From the NCBI GenBank assembly GCA_902595515.1, contig CACJQK010000003.1, positions 1 through 64,000 on the forward strand: 64,000 nt of DNA, given 5' to 3'. Positions 1-9,435 of this stretch are shown here, in pieces (position 1 is the stretch's first letter; each line of letters opens with the position of its first letter). The translations under genes and the position numbers were made by a program. This stretch comes from an uncultured SAR116 cluster alpha proteobacterium (GTDB taxonomy: Bacteria > Pseudomonadota > Alphaproteobacteria > Puniceispirillales > Marisalimonadaceae). The notes beneath the pieces were generated by a model. It ran no database searches. It was not told the DNA's origin and worked only from the letters and a program-made list of their open reading frames with translations.

Positions 1-117
1 CTTACTTTTTTGTTTGATATGTACTTATAACATCGATATATCAATATATAGTTTTTATTAGAAATATTACAGATTAATCTAATTTTAAAGATTTTATAAC
101 TTATAAATTTTGATAAC

Positions 118-1194
118 ATGGTAAAAAATAAAAAAAATACAATTAAATCAATTATCACTTACAAGGACACAGGTGTTGACATTGATGCAGGTAATGAGCT
201 TATATCAGATATTGCAAAAATTACAGAAACCACTTCAAATGAAGGTTCATTAGGTAAATTAGGTGGCTTTGGGGGATTATTTGATTTAAAAAAATGTGGT
301 TTTAAAGACCCTATTCTTGTATCAAGCACTGATGGTGTTGGGACTAAACTAAAATTGGCTGTTCAAACTAAATCTTATTATAATATAGGGATAGATCTAG
401 TCGCTATGTGTGCCAATGATGTATTAGCACAAGGAGCAAAACCTTTATTTTTTATGGATTATTTTGCTACTAGTAAATTACATAAATCAGTAGTCGTTGA
501 AGTTATAAAGGGTATTGCAGAAGGTTGCAAACAATCAGGCTGTGCTCTCATAGGAGGAGAAACTGCTGAAATGCCAGGACATTATAGTAAAAATGATTTT
601 GATCTTGCTGGATTTTGTGTAGGAGCAGTTGAAAGAAATAAGATTTTAAAAAAAACCTCCGTCAAAAAAGGTGATTATGTAATAGGGTTGTCTAGTAATG
701 GGATACATTCTAATGGATATTCTCTTGTAAGAAAGATAATTGAAATAAATTCTATAGATATATTTAAGAATCCTGAATTTGATAAAAACAAGACTCTTGC
801 AGATATTCTTATGATGCCAACTTTGTTGTATACCAAGGCATTTCTAACAGCAAATAAAAACCATAAAGTTAAATCTATATGCCATATTACTGGTGGTGGT
901 CTAATAGACAATCCTCCTAGAGTATATAATAAAAATCTCACCCTTAAATTTGATATGAAAAACTTTATACTTCCACCTCTTTTTCAATGGCTAAAAAATA
1001 AAGCCAATATATCTATGTTTGAGTTAGCAAAAACTTTTAATTGTGGAATTGGCTTATTGATTTTTGTAGAAAAAAAAGACGCTCAAACAATAATTAATGA
1101 TGTAAAAAAAATTGGTTATAACGCTTTTTTAGTTGGATCTATGATTGAAAATAATTCAAATACTAATGTGATTTTTGATGGGTGGAACATTTAA
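118..1194 (+). CDS. purM: Phosphoribosylformylglycinamidine cyclo-ligase (AIR synthase)
   Basis: Catalyses the ATP-dependent ring closure of FGAM to aminoimidazole ribonucleotide, the fifth step of cytosolic purine synthesis. At 358 aa it has the usual length. The N-terminal region has the family's 'YKDTGVDIDAGN' opening and the 'STDGVGTKLKLA' nucleotide/phosphate segment, followed by 'CANDVLAQGAKPLFFMDY' and 'GGETAEMPGHY', all typical of PurM. The C-terminal half has the 'HITGGGL' motif of the AIRS C domain. The ATG at 118 puts the conserved start at the expected distance, although no clear Shine-Dalgarno is visible. purN, often the next gene, is not downstream here. The call is certain from sequence. 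Confidence 0.96.
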   Translation: MVKNKKNTIKSIITYKDTGVDIDAGNELISDIAKITETTSNEGSLGKLGGFGGLFDLKKCGFKDPILVSSTDGVGTKLKLAVQTKSYYNIGIDLVAMCANDVLAQGAKPLFFMDYFATSKLHKSVVVEVIKGIAEGCKQSGCALIGGETAEMPGHYSKNDFDLAGFCVGAVERNKILKKTSVKKGDYVIGLSSNGIHSNGYSLVRKIIEINSIDIFKNPEFDKNKTLADILMMPTLLYTKAFLTANKNHKVKSICHITGGGLIDNPPRVYNKNLTLKFDMKNFILPPLFQWLKNKANISMFELAKTFNCGIGLLIFVEKKDAQTIINDVKKIGYNAFLVGSMIENNSNTNVIFDGWNI

Positions 1195-1204
1195 AGTCTA
1201 ATAT

Positions 1205-1232
1205 TTTTAAATATAAATTATTATATTTAAAA
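1205..1232. terminator. AT-only perfect hairpin downstream of purM
   Basis: Perfect 11-bp inverted repeat (TTTTAAATATA / TATATTTAAAA) with a 6-nt loop, 10 nt after the purM stop. It has no G or C and no distinct U-tract, so it would be a weak terminator. It may be chance in such AT-rich DNA. Confidence 0.25.
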
Positions 1233-1268
1233 TCTTAAAGTAATTATTTAAATAAAAAGGGAAAGTAA

Positions 1269-1397
1269 ATGGCAAACAAAATTGATAAAGAGACAAAAGA
1301 ACACAAGTTATTTTATGAAAATTTTTTAAAATTCACAACTTACAGTACTATAATCATAATAGTTATAGTTGCACTAATGGCAATTTTTCTAGTTTGA
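1269..1397 (+). CDS. aa3-type cytochrome c oxidase subunit IV (small, alphaproteobacterial)
   Basis: A 42-codon gene too short for the supplied ORF track. The ATG at 1269 follows an AAGGG Shine-Dalgarno with 6-7 nt spacing. The peptide has a charged, His-containing N-terminus ('KETKEHKLFYENFLKF') followed by one hydrophobic helix ('STIIIIVIVALMAIFLV'). This is the layout of the bacterial aa3-type cytochrome oxidase subunit IV family (COX4_pro_2), a single-pass accessory subunit of the terminal oxidase in alphaproteobacteria. It converges on ndk with only 7 nt between the stops. The family match is from memory of the pattern; a Pfam search would settle it. Confidence 0.72.
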   Translation: MANKIDKETKEHKLFYENFLKFTTYSTIIIIVIVALMAIFLV

Positions 1398-1404
1398 AAT
1401 TCGA

Positions 1405-1827
1405 TTAGGCAACTAACTCTATATCAGCAAAAAAGAAAGATATTTCTTTCTTGGCATTCTCCAAACTGTCAGATCCATGAATTGAGTTAGCCTCAATACT
1501 TTCAGCAAATTCTTTTCTAATAGTACCTTGTTCAGCTTCATCTGGATTAGTGGCTCCCATAATACTTCTGTTTAATTTTACTGCATTCTCACCTTCCAAT
1601 ACTTGAACAACAACGGGGCCTGAAATCATAAAGTCAACCAAGTCATTGTAAAAAGAACGATCTTTATGGATCTCGTAGAATTTTTCAGCAATAGATTTTG
1701 TCAATTGCAATCTTTTTTGTCCAATTATTTTTAATCCAGCATTTTCAAACTTTGCATTAATTAAGCCAGTTAAATTTCTTTTTGTAGCATCGGGTTTAAT
1801 TATAGACAATGTTTTCTCAATAGGCAT
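1405..1827 (-). CDS. ndk: Nucleoside diphosphate kinase
   Basis: Transfers the gamma phosphate from ATP to (d)NDPs through a phosphohistidine, balancing the nucleotide pools. At 140 aa it has the standard bacterial length. The active-site segment 'NSIHGSDS' places the catalytic His at residue 117, as in the E. coli enzyme. The N-terminal '[11 protein letters not shown]' is the family's opening strand. The ATG is preceded by a GGAG Shine-Dalgarno. It is minus strand, transcribed away from pepA's downstream end and converging on the small oxidase subunit gene. Confidence 0.97.
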   Translation of the reverse strand: MPIEKTLSIIKPDATKRNLTGLINAKFENAGLKIIGQKRLQLTKSIAEKFYEIHKDRSFYNDLVDFMISGPVVVQVLEGENAVKLNRSIMGATNPDEAEQGTIRKEFAESIEANSIHGSDSLENAKKEISFFFADIELVA

Positions 1828-1910
1828 GATTAATACTCCAGATAAAAGGTTTTGATATATTCATTAATAAAAATAATCAAGATAATTTTAAAATGTGAAG
1901 ATATTAAAAT

Positions 1911-3338
1911 TTAGTATTGCTGAATTAAATGGTATAACATCTTGACACCCCATCCGACACCACCAGAAGGTGTAGATGGTGTTGATTTATTTTGCCAGGT
2001 AACTCCAGCTATATCTAAATGAGCCCATGGAGTTTTTTCTACATGTCTTTTTAAAAAACATCCTGCGGTAATTGATCCAGCTCCAGGTCCTCCAATATTT
2101 TTCATGTCTGCAATCTCTGTTTTAATTAATTGATCATAATCATCATCTAATGGCATCGCCCAAACTTTTTCACCAGTAATTTCACCTGAATTAAAAATAG
2201 CTTCAGAAACTTCTTTATTATTTGAAAATAGACCTGCCCTAATATTTCCTAAAGCTACAATCATAGCACCAGTTAATGTTGCAAAATTAATCATGAATTT
2301 AGGTTTATATTTTTTTTCTGTCCACGAAAGTATGTCAGCTAGCACAAGTCTACCTTCTGCATCTGTGTTTAAAACTTCTATAGTTTGACCAGAAAATGAT
2401 TTTACTACATCTCCGGGTCTTTGAGCGTCCCCATCTGGCATGTTTTCAACAAGACCTATTACACCTATTAAATTATACTTTAACTTAGAAAGTGCTGCAG
2501 CTTCAATAATACCTGTAACTGTAGCGGCTCCACCCATGTCCCATTTCATATCTTCCATTGACTTTGACGGTTTTAGAGAAAGTCCACCAGAATCGAAGCA
2601 TACTCCCTTTCCTATAAATGCCATTGGCTTATTTTCTTTTTTGCCACCTAACCATTCCATAACAACTACTTGACTATCTTTTCTTGATCCACGACCAACT
2701 GCAAGTAATGCTTCCATTCCAATTTTCTGAAGTTGTTTTTCGTTATAGATTGTTACCTTGACTCCTATTTTTTTTAATTTTTGGCATTCTTTAGCAAATG
2801 AAGATGGATATAATATATTTGGTGGCTGCCATACTAAATCTCTGGCAGTGAATATACCCTTCGCTAGATTTTGAATTTCAGAAATGTTCTTTAAATTTTT
2901 TTTTAGATCATTACAAACAAAGACTACATTTTTTAAATTTGTTATTTGTTTTAACTTATTCTTTTTATAATTTGAGAATTTATATGAACTTAAAATAATT
3001 CCTAAAGCTAGCCGTTCGTTAATTAAAACATTATTTTCATAAATTTTTGCATGAGTTGAACCTAAAGTTTTTATTTTGTTATAAATTCTACCACCTAATT
3101 CTTCTAAATATTTATGTGTTAGATCTTTTTGTAAATTTTTTCTTTTAACTATAAGAAAGTTTCCCTTTTCTGATCTAACTAAAATTATGTTGGATTGTTC
3201 ATCTGTAATGATTTTTTTAAATAAGTTTAATAAATCTTTTTGAAAGTTAAATAAAATGTTTATTTCATTATCTTTAAACTTTAAATCAGTTTTTGGTTTT
3301 TCAAAATTGAATTTCATAAACCTTTTATCAATTAACAT
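1911..3338 (-). CDS. pepA: Leucyl aminopeptidase (M17)
   Basis: Cytosolic dinuclear-metal aminopeptidase that removes N-terminal residues from peptides. The C-terminal catalytic half has the M17 signature 'NTDAEGRLVLADIL' and the metal/Lys segment 'GKGVCFDSGG'. The ORF track opens at 3491, but the first 51 residues read into the lptF start and look non-coding. I place the start at the ATG at 3338 because AAGGA lies 7-8 nt upstream, giving 475 aa, close to the family norm of about 480-500. The second candidate is the ATG at 3317. It is divergent from lptF, an arrangement common in proteobacteria. Confidence 0.94.
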   Translation of the reverse strand: MLIDKRFMKFNFEKPKTDLKFKDNEINILFNFQKDLLNLFKKIITDEQSNIILVRSEKGNFLIVKRKNLQKDLTHKYLEELGGRIYNKIKTLGSTHAKIYENNVLINERLALGIILSSYKFSNYKKNKLKQITNLKNVVFVCNDLKKNLKNISEIQNLAKGIFTARDLVWQPPNILYPSSFAKECQKLKKIGVKVTIYNEKQLQKIGMEALLAVGRGSRKDSQVVVMEWLGGKKENKPMAFIGKGVCFDSGGLSLKPSKSMEDMKWDMGGAATVTGIIEAAALSKLKYNLIGVIGLVENMPDGDAQRPGDVVKSFSGQTIEVLNTDAEGRLVLADILSWTEKKYKPKFMINFATLTGAMIVALGNIRAGLFSNNKEVSEAIFNSGEITGEKVWAMPLDDDYDQLIKTEIADMKNIGGPGAGSITAGCFLKRHVEKTPWAHLDIAGVTWQNKSTPSTPSGGVGWGVKMLYHLIQQY

Positions 3339-3441
3339 TGTCTTTTCCTTGATACAATTTGTATTATAATATTTATATCGATTGATTATGTTACTATAAA
3401 CATTTAAAAAAAATTTAATATAGTTTTGAGAAAAAATATTT

Positions 3442-4554
3442 ATGATACTAAATTGGTATGTTTTTAGACAAACATTAAACAACGTATTCATTTCAACATG
3501 TGTTTTTGTTGGAATAATATGGTTAAGTCAATCGTTTAAGACCATAAAATTAATTATAAATAAAGGAGCAGGTATTTCTGATTTTTTTATCTTATCTGCT
3601 TATAGCTTTCCAAGTTGGCTTTTAATAGCTCTACCATTTGGTACTCTTGCAGGATGTATGATTTCGTATTTAAAACTTGAAAATGATAAAGAAATTTTGG
3701 TAATGAAATCAGTAGGTTTAAGTCCTTTAAGGTTGAGCTATCCCGCTTTTTTTGTGTCTACTCTAGCTTCTTTAATTTTATTTACAATATCTCATTTTAT
3801 TTTGCCAAAAACTTATAAAAATTTTAAAATTTTACAAAATGAAATAAGAAATAGTTCTCAGAATTTGATCTTGAAAGATAATACTTTTATTGACATAAAC
3901 AAAAACCAAACAATTTTTATAGGTAAATTCAAAAAAAATAACATACTGGAAGAAATTTTTATTCAAGATAGAACTGACCCTTTATATATGGTGGAGTTTT
4001 TTGCAAAAAGTGGTTTTTTAACCTTAAAAGAAAACATAACTTTAAGTATGAAAGATGGAACAAGAGTTTCTACAGATATAAAAGGAAAATCTACTATATT
4101 AAATTTTCAAAAATATAATATTAAAATAAAAAATACAGAACGTTCAAAGTCAGATGCGTATAATAGAGTTGTAGAATATAATGAATACAGTTTTTTTGAA
4201 TTAATCAATAAATCAAAGAATTTTAAGAAAAATGAAGGAAAGTTTTTAGCTGAAGCTCACAGCAGAAATACTATAGTGTTTATGCCATTCGTATTTTCAT
4301 GTATTGTAATGCTAACTATTTTAAAAGCTGGCTTTTCAAGAATATTTTCAGTTTATAGGAAAACAAGTGCAATTGGTCTTATCTTCATTGTCCAGAGTAT
4401 AGTTTTAATAATTAAAAACTTAGTTCACTCCAATACATTACTCTTACCTATTATGTATTTATTTCCGTTAATGATAATAATCATGTGCATTTTATTACTT
4501 AGTAAAAATGGACAATCTTTTAAATTGCAATCTAGCTATAAAGAGACTACATAG
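3442..4554 (+). CDS. lptF: LPS export ABC transporter permease LptF
   Basis: Inner-membrane permease of the LptB2FG complex that extracts lipopolysaccharide from the inner membrane for transport to the outer membrane. The 370-aa protein has the YjgP/YjgQ layout: N-terminal helices (about residues 15-35, 55-75 and 100-125), a roughly 150-residue periplasmic beta-jellyroll region, then three C-terminal helices. The opening 'NWYVFRQTLNNVFISTCVFVG' corresponds to the family's 'RYIFRQ...' start. It lies 2 nt upstream of lptG, so the two are translationally coupled. Its presence implies a lipopolysaccharide-bearing outer membrane. Confidence 0.92.
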   Translation: MILNWYVFRQTLNNVFISTCVFVGIIWLSQSFKTIKLIINKGAGISDFFILSAYSFPSWLLIALPFGTLAGCMISYLKLENDKEILVMKSVGLSPLRLSYPAFFVSTLASLILFTISHFILPKTYKNFKILQNEIRNSSQNLILKDNTFIDINKNQTIFIGKFKKNNILEEIFIQDRTDPLYMVEFFAKSGFLTLKENITLSMKDGTRVSTDIKGKSTILNFQKYNIKIKNTERSKSDAYNRVVEYNEYSFFELINKSKNFKKNEGKFLAEAHSRNTIVFMPFVFSCIVMLTILKAGFSRIFSVYRKTSAIGLIFIVQSIVLIIKNLVHSNTLLLPIMYLFPLMIIIMCILLLSKNGQSFKLQSSYKETT

Positions 4555-4556
4555 TT

Positions 4557-5702
4557 ATGCCGTTCATAAATAACCATCCTACAATCATATATATATATTT
4601 TACTAAAGATTTATTTAAATTTTTTATTTTAACATTAATCTCAATAATTATATTTGTATTTTTTATTGATTTAATTGAACTTTTTAGAAGATCTTCAAAT
4701 AAAGTTGGCATAGCACATGTATATCAAGCTAATTTTGTTGATTTAATAGGAATGGCTTCATTAAAAATTGTAGGAAATATCCAAAAAATTTTACCGTTTG
4801 CAGCTTTGATTGGTTCTATTGCTTGCTTTAACCATTGGAGAAAAAAAAATTATTACGTAATATCTAAAACTTCCGGCATTTCTTTGTGGAAAATTCTTTC
4901 ACCAATATTAGTTTGTTTTTTTTGTGTAGGACTTTTTTCAATTATTGCTTTAAATCCTTTTTCAACCCTTTTAAACAAGAAATATGAAACATTAGAAACT
5001 TTATTTTTTGGAAAAGCTAATTTTAAACAGTTATCATTTGATACAAAAGGGTTTTGGATAAAGCAATCATCTGGGCAAAAGTATTTGATTATTAATGCCA
5101 ATAAAATAGATGAAAAATTAAATACATTATTCAACTTAAATATATTTGTTTACGATCAAGATAAAACTTTTTTAAAAAGGATAGGAGCCCAAATAGGGAA
5201 ATTCACGCCAGAAAAATTAATTTTAAACGACGTAAAATTAATAGATAAGAACTCAAAAATTTCAAATTTTAAAAATTACACTTTTTTAATTGATTTTGAC
5301 ACAAGCAGGTTAAATGTAGCAACTAAGAAACCAGATAAAATATTTCTATTAGATTATCCTAATTACTTAATAAAAATGAACACCTATGGTCTTAACATAT
5401 CAAAACATTTAATTCATTTTTTTAAATTAATATGTCAGCCATTTTTAATTATATCAATGATTTTACTTTCTGCTTCCTTAATGCTAAGGAGTAGTGAAAG
5501 GAAGGTTGAGTTCGGAATTGTCTCACTATCTCTTGTAGTTGGTTTTAGCTTATATTTTATTGGAGATTTTATTTTTGCATTAGGTTTTTCTGAAAAAATT
5601 CCCCCTCTACTTGCAGGCTTTGGACCTACATTAATCGGACTTTTTTCAGGATGTTATTTAATAAGTGACATCGATGAAATTAAATACTTTAAAAAAAAAT
5701 AG
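4557..5702 (+). CDS. lptG: LPS export ABC transporter permease LptG
   Basis: Partner permease of LptF in the LptB2FG lipopolysaccharide exporter. The 381 residues have the same plan as LptF: helices at about 20-42, 60-80 and 105-130, a large periplasmic segment, and three C-terminal helices ('HFFKLICQPFLIISMILL', 'FGIVSLSLVVGFSLYF', 'LLAGFGPTLIGLFSGCYL'). The 'FIDLIELFRRSSNK' stretch after helix 1 is typical of LptG. The start ATG lies 2 nt after the lptF stop. It is the second gene of an lptF-lptG-surA-pdxA-rsmA run. Confidence 0.92.
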   Translation: MPFINNHPTIIYIYFTKDLFKFFILTLISIIIFVFFIDLIELFRRSSNKVGIAHVYQANFVDLIGMASLKIVGNIQKILPFAALIGSIACFNHWRKKNYYVISKTSGISLWKILSPILVCFFCVGLFSIIALNPFSTLLNKKYETLETLFFGKANFKQLSFDTKGFWIKQSSGQKYLIINANKIDEKLNTLFNLNIFVYDQDKTFLKRIGAQIGKFTPEKLILNDVKLIDKNSKISNFKNYTFLIDFDTSRLNVATKKPDKIFLLDYPNYLIKMNTYGLNISKHLIHFFKLICQPFLIISMILLSASLMLRSSERKVEFGIVSLSLVVGFSLYFIGDFIFALGFSEKIPPLLAGFGPTLIGLFSGCYLISDIDEIKYFKKK

Positions 5703-5716
5703 GCGATAATTGAAAG

Positions 5717-6976
5717 ATGAGTATAAATTCTTTAAATTTTAAATTAGTTTTTTTTATTTTTTTACTTTTCATTATTTTATTTAAAAGCGCTGTTGGTAAA
5801 GAAAACTATGTTGTTACTACAGTAAACCAATTACCAATAACAAAATACGAGATTTTAAACAGATCAAAATTAATAGCATCCACCATTGATAATAATTTTA
5901 CTCTAAAAAATTTAGAAAATTACTATAATCAAGCTCTTAAAACTCTAATTAATGAAAAGATTATTTTTTCAGCTGGCAAAAAAATTAATAAAAATTTGGA
6001 TTCTATCGTTTCAGAAAAAGCAAATAGATTACTTTTAATTGAGTTTGAAAATTCCAAAGCTAAATTAAACAGTTTTATCACAAAAACTACTGTTCCAAAA
6101 TCAACTTTAATTGAAAAATATAAAGCACAACTGATATGGGGGATAGTCTTAAAAAATAAGTATAAATCTCAATTCGATAAAATTGAAAAAAATATTGATC
6201 TAACAATCGCATTGAGTAAAGAAAAGAAAAATGAAGATTTATATGATTTAGCCGAAATAGTTATAGATAGGAAAAATAATTCTAAACTTTTGGAAAAAAT
6301 TAATTCTGCTCTTAAGGATGGAATAGCATTTATTGACATCGCTAAACAAGTCTCAATAAGTAGCTCTTCTAAATTTAATGGAAAAATTGGATGGAAAAAC
6401 TTTCAGAATTTACCTAGTTTTATCAAAAGAAAACAAACTACTATAAATGAAAAAGAAATTTTTACATCTATTGAAAAGGACAAAATTAAATTGGTAAAAG
6501 TTTTAGCAAAACGAATAAACGGAGAATTAAGTTACACTGAAGACCAAGTTCTATTAGCTCAAGTAAAGTTCCCAATTAATTTTCAAAAGCAAAGTATTGC
6601 ATACATAAAAATTAAGAAAATTTTAGATAATTTATTACTTAACAAAAAAAATTGTCAATCATTAAATAATTTGAAAAAACAAGATCATGAATTTTTAAAT
6701 TTAAGATTAATAAAATCAAGAATTGCTGATTTGAATCCAAAGTTACAAGATATTGTAAATAAGACTAATTTTTTTAAAACTTCTCAACCAATTTTTTACA
6801 GGAACCATGGATATGTATATGTTAAATGTGATATTGAAAAAGCAAAACTAAATGAAATTAATTACATAAGTCTAAAAAAATCAATCATGAATAAATACTT
6901 TATAATTTATAGTGAAAAGCTTTTAAAACGTCTGAATAATGAAGCTAATGTAAAACTAATTGAAAATTTAAAATGA
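5717..6976 (+). CDS. surA: Periplasmic peptidyl-prolyl isomerase / chaperone SurA
   Basis: Chaperone for outer-membrane proteins in the periplasm. The 419-aa product starts with a hydrophobic signal sequence (about residues 10-26, 'LVFFIFLLFIILFKSAVG'). An alpha-helical SurA_N-type region ('VNQLPITKYEILNRSKL') follows. A parvulin-like segment spans about residues 175-240, where 'ALKDGIAFIDIAKQVS' and 'GKIGW' recall the rotamase fold. Sequence divergence is high, so the name also rests on position: surA sits between lptD/lptG and pdxA in many alphaproteobacteria. lptD itself is absent from the run. It overlaps pdxA by 4 nt. Confidence 0.8.
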   Translation: MSINSLNFKLVFFIFLLFIILFKSAVGKENYVVTTVNQLPITKYEILNRSKLIASTIDNNFTLKNLENYYNQALKTLINEKIIFSAGKKINKNLDSIVSEKANRLLLIEFENSKAKLNSFITKTTVPKSTLIEKYKAQLIWGIVLKNKYKSQFDKIEKNIDLTIALSKEKKNEDLYDLAEIVIDRKNNSKLLEKINSALKDGIAFIDIAKQVSISSSSKFNGKIGWKNFQNLPSFIKRKQTTINEKEIFTSIEKDKIKLVKVLAKRINGELSYTEDQVLLAQVKFPINFQKQSIAYIKIKKILDNLLLNKKNCQSLNNLKKQDHEFLNLRLIKSRIADLNPKLQDIVNKTNFFKTSQPIFYRNHGYVYVKCDIEKAKLNEINYISLKKSIMNKYFIIYSEKLLKRLNNEANVKLIENLK

Positions 6977-7992
6977 TTTCATCAAAAAATTTTATATTAA
7001 TAACTGCTGGAGATCCAGCAAGCATATCAACAGAGATAACGATAAAAGCAATTGAGTCAAAAAAGAAAAATAATAACATCAAATGTATCGTAATAACTGA
7101 TCCAAACTTAGTAGAAGTAAATAAAGCCTTATTAAAAAGTAACATAAGGATTCATCAAATTAATGATATTGTAAATTTTACTGACTATAAAGATGGGTGC
7201 TTAAATATTATTGCATTGAAGCTTAAAAACAAATTTAATTTTGGGAAACCAGACATTAAAAACTTTTCTTTTATAAAATCATCAATAACTACAGCCACAG
7301 ATGTATATTTTAAAAGTGTAGCTTCTGCTATTGTAACTAACCCTATTAATAAGTTTATGATGCACGAAGCTGGATTTAATTTTGAAGGCCATACCGATTT
7401 CTTAGCAACGTTATCGTCAAAAAAAATTAAACCTGTAATGATGTTAGTAACTAAGGAACTAAAAACTTTACCTTTAACAATTCATGTACCCTTAATAAAG
7501 GTACCTAAATTAATTACTAAGGATCTGATTTGCTCAAATATAAAAATCGCAGCTGAATCTCTGAAAACTTTTTTTAATATTAAACGTCCTTCCATAATAG
7601 TTACTGGCCTAAATCCTCATGCTGGAGAAAATGGTGATTTTGGCAATGAAGAAATAAATGTTATCAAACCAGCAATAGATGAATTAAAAAAAAAGCTTAA
7701 AAACATATGCTTGTCTGGACCAATTTCAGCAGACACTGCTTTTTCTACAACTATAAGATCCAAATATGATTTAGCTGTGTGTATGTATCATGACCAAGCA
7801 TTAATTCCAATTAAAACTCTAGATTTTAATAATGGGGTTAATGTAACGTTAGGTTTAGATTTTATAAGAACATCACCTGATCATGGAACGGGGTTTGATA
7901 TAGCTGGTAAAAATTTAGCTAACCCCGAAAGTTTAATTGCAGCAGTAAATCTTGCTTATGATATGTGTGTTAACAAAAAAAATGCAAAATAA
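6973..7992 (+). CDS. pdxA: 4-hydroxythreonine-4-phosphate dehydrogenase
   Basis: NAD-dependent oxidation of 4-phosphohydroxy-L-threonine in the DXP-dependent pyridoxal phosphate pathway. The 339-aa length fits. Three metal-binding His motifs are visible: 'GHTDFLA', 'GLNPHAGENGDFGNEE' and 'MYHDQALIP'. The 'GPISADTAF' and 'SPDHGTGFDIAG' motifs are also present. One oddity is the N-terminal loop, which reads 'GDPASISTEI' where most family members have GDPAGIGPEI. The ATG overlaps the surA stop, implying translational coupling. It overlaps rsmA by 11 nt. Confidence 0.93.
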   Translation: MISSKNFILITAGDPASISTEITIKAIESKKKNNNIKCIVITDPNLVEVNKALLKSNIRIHQINDIVNFTDYKDGCLNIIALKLKNKFNFGKPDIKNFSFIKSSITTATDVYFKSVASAIVTNPINKFMMHEAGFNFEGHTDFLATLSSKKIKPVMMLVTKELKTLPLTIHVPLIKVPKLITKDLICSNIKIAAESLKTFFNIKRPSIIVTGLNPHAGENGDFGNEEINVIKPAIDELKKKLKNICLSGPISADTAFSTTIRSKYDLAVCMYHDQALIPIKTLDFNNGVNVTLGLDFIRTSPDHGTGFDIAGKNLANPESLIAAVNLAYDMCVNKKNAK

Positions 7993-8815
7993 AATTGAAA
8001 ATCTTCCAAATATTCAAGAAATTTTAAAAAAAAATAATATCAAAATCTATAAGGCTTTGGGCCAAAATTTTTTATTTGATTTAAACATAACAGATAAAAT
8101 TGTAAAAAAATCAAACCCAATTGCTTCAACTATTATAGAAGTTGGATCTGGTCCAGGAAGTTTAACAAGATCTATTTTAAAAAATAAATCTGCTACTGTT
8201 TATGCAATTGATAAAGATATTCAATCTAATGCAATGTTAGCAGAGCTTAAAATGATTTATAAAGATCGTCTAAACATAATCATTGATGATGCTTTACATT
8301 ACCCTATATGGGAGTTGGGTGATGCACCAAGACAAATAATAGCTAATTTACCGTACAACATAAGTACAAAATTATTAGTAATGTGGTTAAAAAATATTGA
8401 TAAATTTGACCTGCTCACACTAATGTTTCAAAAAGAAGTCGCCGATAGAATAATTGCAAAACCTGGTTCAAAAAATTATGGAAGATTATCAATTTTAACT
8501 AATTGGTTAACTAAAAGCACAAAATTATTTGATATTCCTAGTGAAGCATTCATACCTAAACCAAAAGTTAATTCAACAGTCATTCAATTGAAGCCTTATT
8601 CTAAACCAATTTTTGACGTATCATTTGAATCTTTAGAAAAAATAACACATCTTGCGTTTAGTCAAAAAAGAAAAATACTTAGAAATAGCTTAAAAGAAAT
8701 TAATAGTGAAAAAGTACTTGGGGAATTAAACATTTCGTCAAACTTAAGACCAGAAAATTTAACAGTTTTAGATTTTTGCAAAATAGCTAAAAAATCATTT
8801 GATTTTAATTGTTAA
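7982..8815 (+). CDS. rsmA: 16S rRNA (adenine1518/1519-N6)-dimethyltransferase
   Basis: Dimethylates two adjacent adenines in helix 45 of 16S rRNA (KsgA), a late step in 30S assembly. It has the N-terminal 'KALGQNFLFDLNIT' signature and SAM motif I 'VIEVGSGPGSLT' (written here as IIEVGSGPGSLT). The catalytic motif IV is 'IANLPYNIST', and the C-terminal RNA-binding part has 'FSQKRKILRNSLK'. I use the ATG at 7982 (277 aa) rather than the track's 7952, because the extra 10 residues are only the overlapping pdxA frame. The Shine-Dalgarno is poor. It converges on gmk and the stop codons overlap. Confidence 0.94.
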   Translation: MQNKIENLPNIQEILKKNNIKIYKALGQNFLFDLNITDKIVKKSNPIASTIIEVGSGPGSLTRSILKNKSATVYAIDKDIQSNAMLAELKMIYKDRLNIIIDDALHYPIWELGDAPRQIIANLPYNISTKLLVMWLKNIDKFDLLTLMFQKEVADRIIAKPGSKNYGRLSILTNWLTKSTKLFDIPSEAFIPKPKVNSTVIQLKPYSKPIFDVSFESLEKITHLAFSQKRKILRNSLKEINSEKVLGELNISSNLRPENLTVLDFCKIAKKSFDFNC

Positions 8816-9435
8816 AGAAGTTTGTCTAAAGTTTTTTTTAATGAAATTTGTCTTAGTCTTCGAAGTCTTTCAGAAAATATAATTGATTTGATTTGTTCAA
8901 CTGCGAGTTCAATTCTTGTATTGACTATTACAAAATCATATTCTTTGTAATGACTTATTTCCTTTTTTGCTTCAGACATTCTTTTTATAAAATTTTCTTT
9001 ATTCTCGCTTGCCCTTTTACCCAACCTACATTCTAACTCTTCCATTGACGGTGGTAAAATAAAAACTTTTATAACATCCAGAGGTAAGTGTTTTTCAATC
9101 TGTCTTGTTCCTTGCCAATCAATATCAACAATAACGTCAGTACCATTATTAATTTTTGAAACCACTTCATCTTTCAATGTTCCATATAAGTAACCAAAAA
9201 CGTTTGCATGTTCTAAAAATTTATTTTGTTTTATAAGATTGTTAAATTCACTTTCATTTTTAAAAAAGTAATGTTTTCCCTCTATTTCTTCTTTTCTTTT
9301 TTTACGAGTAGTTACAGATACAGACAAATCAATTCCATCAACTTGCTCAATTAACTTTTTACATATTGTAGTTTTACCAGCTCCTGAAGGAGAAGAAATA
9401 ACAAGCACCAAACCTTTGTTATTAATATTATACAT
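8812..9435 (-). CDS. gmk: Guanylate kinase
   Basis: Phosphorylates GMP to GDP. The 207-aa protein has the P-loop 'SSPSGAGKTTICKKL' (residues ~14-28) and the GMP-binding 'SVTTRKKRKEEIEGKHYFF' segment. 'DVIVDIDWQGTRQI' corresponds to the conserved D-x-D-x-QG motif. The start ATG overlaps the last base of mltG, with GGAAA upstream, so it is the last gene of the fabD-fabG-acpP-fabF-mltG-gmk run. Length and motifs are standard. Confidence 0.96.
   Translation of the reverse strand: MYNINNKGLVLVISSPSGAGKTTICKKLIEQVDGIDLSVSVTTRKKRKEEIEGKHYFFKNESEFNNLIKQNKFLEHANVFGYLYGTLKDEVVSKINNGTDVIVDIDWQGTRQIEKHLPLDVIKVFILPPSMEELECRLGKRASENKENFIKRMSEAKKEISHYKEYDFVIVNTRIELAVEQIKSIIFSERLRRLRQISLKKTLDKLL

Noticed and set aside
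3339-3491. 51-residue N-terminal extension of PepA in the ORF track
   Set aside because: It overlaps the lptF start on the other strand and has no aminopeptidase character; a Shine-Dalgarno supports the ATG at 3338.
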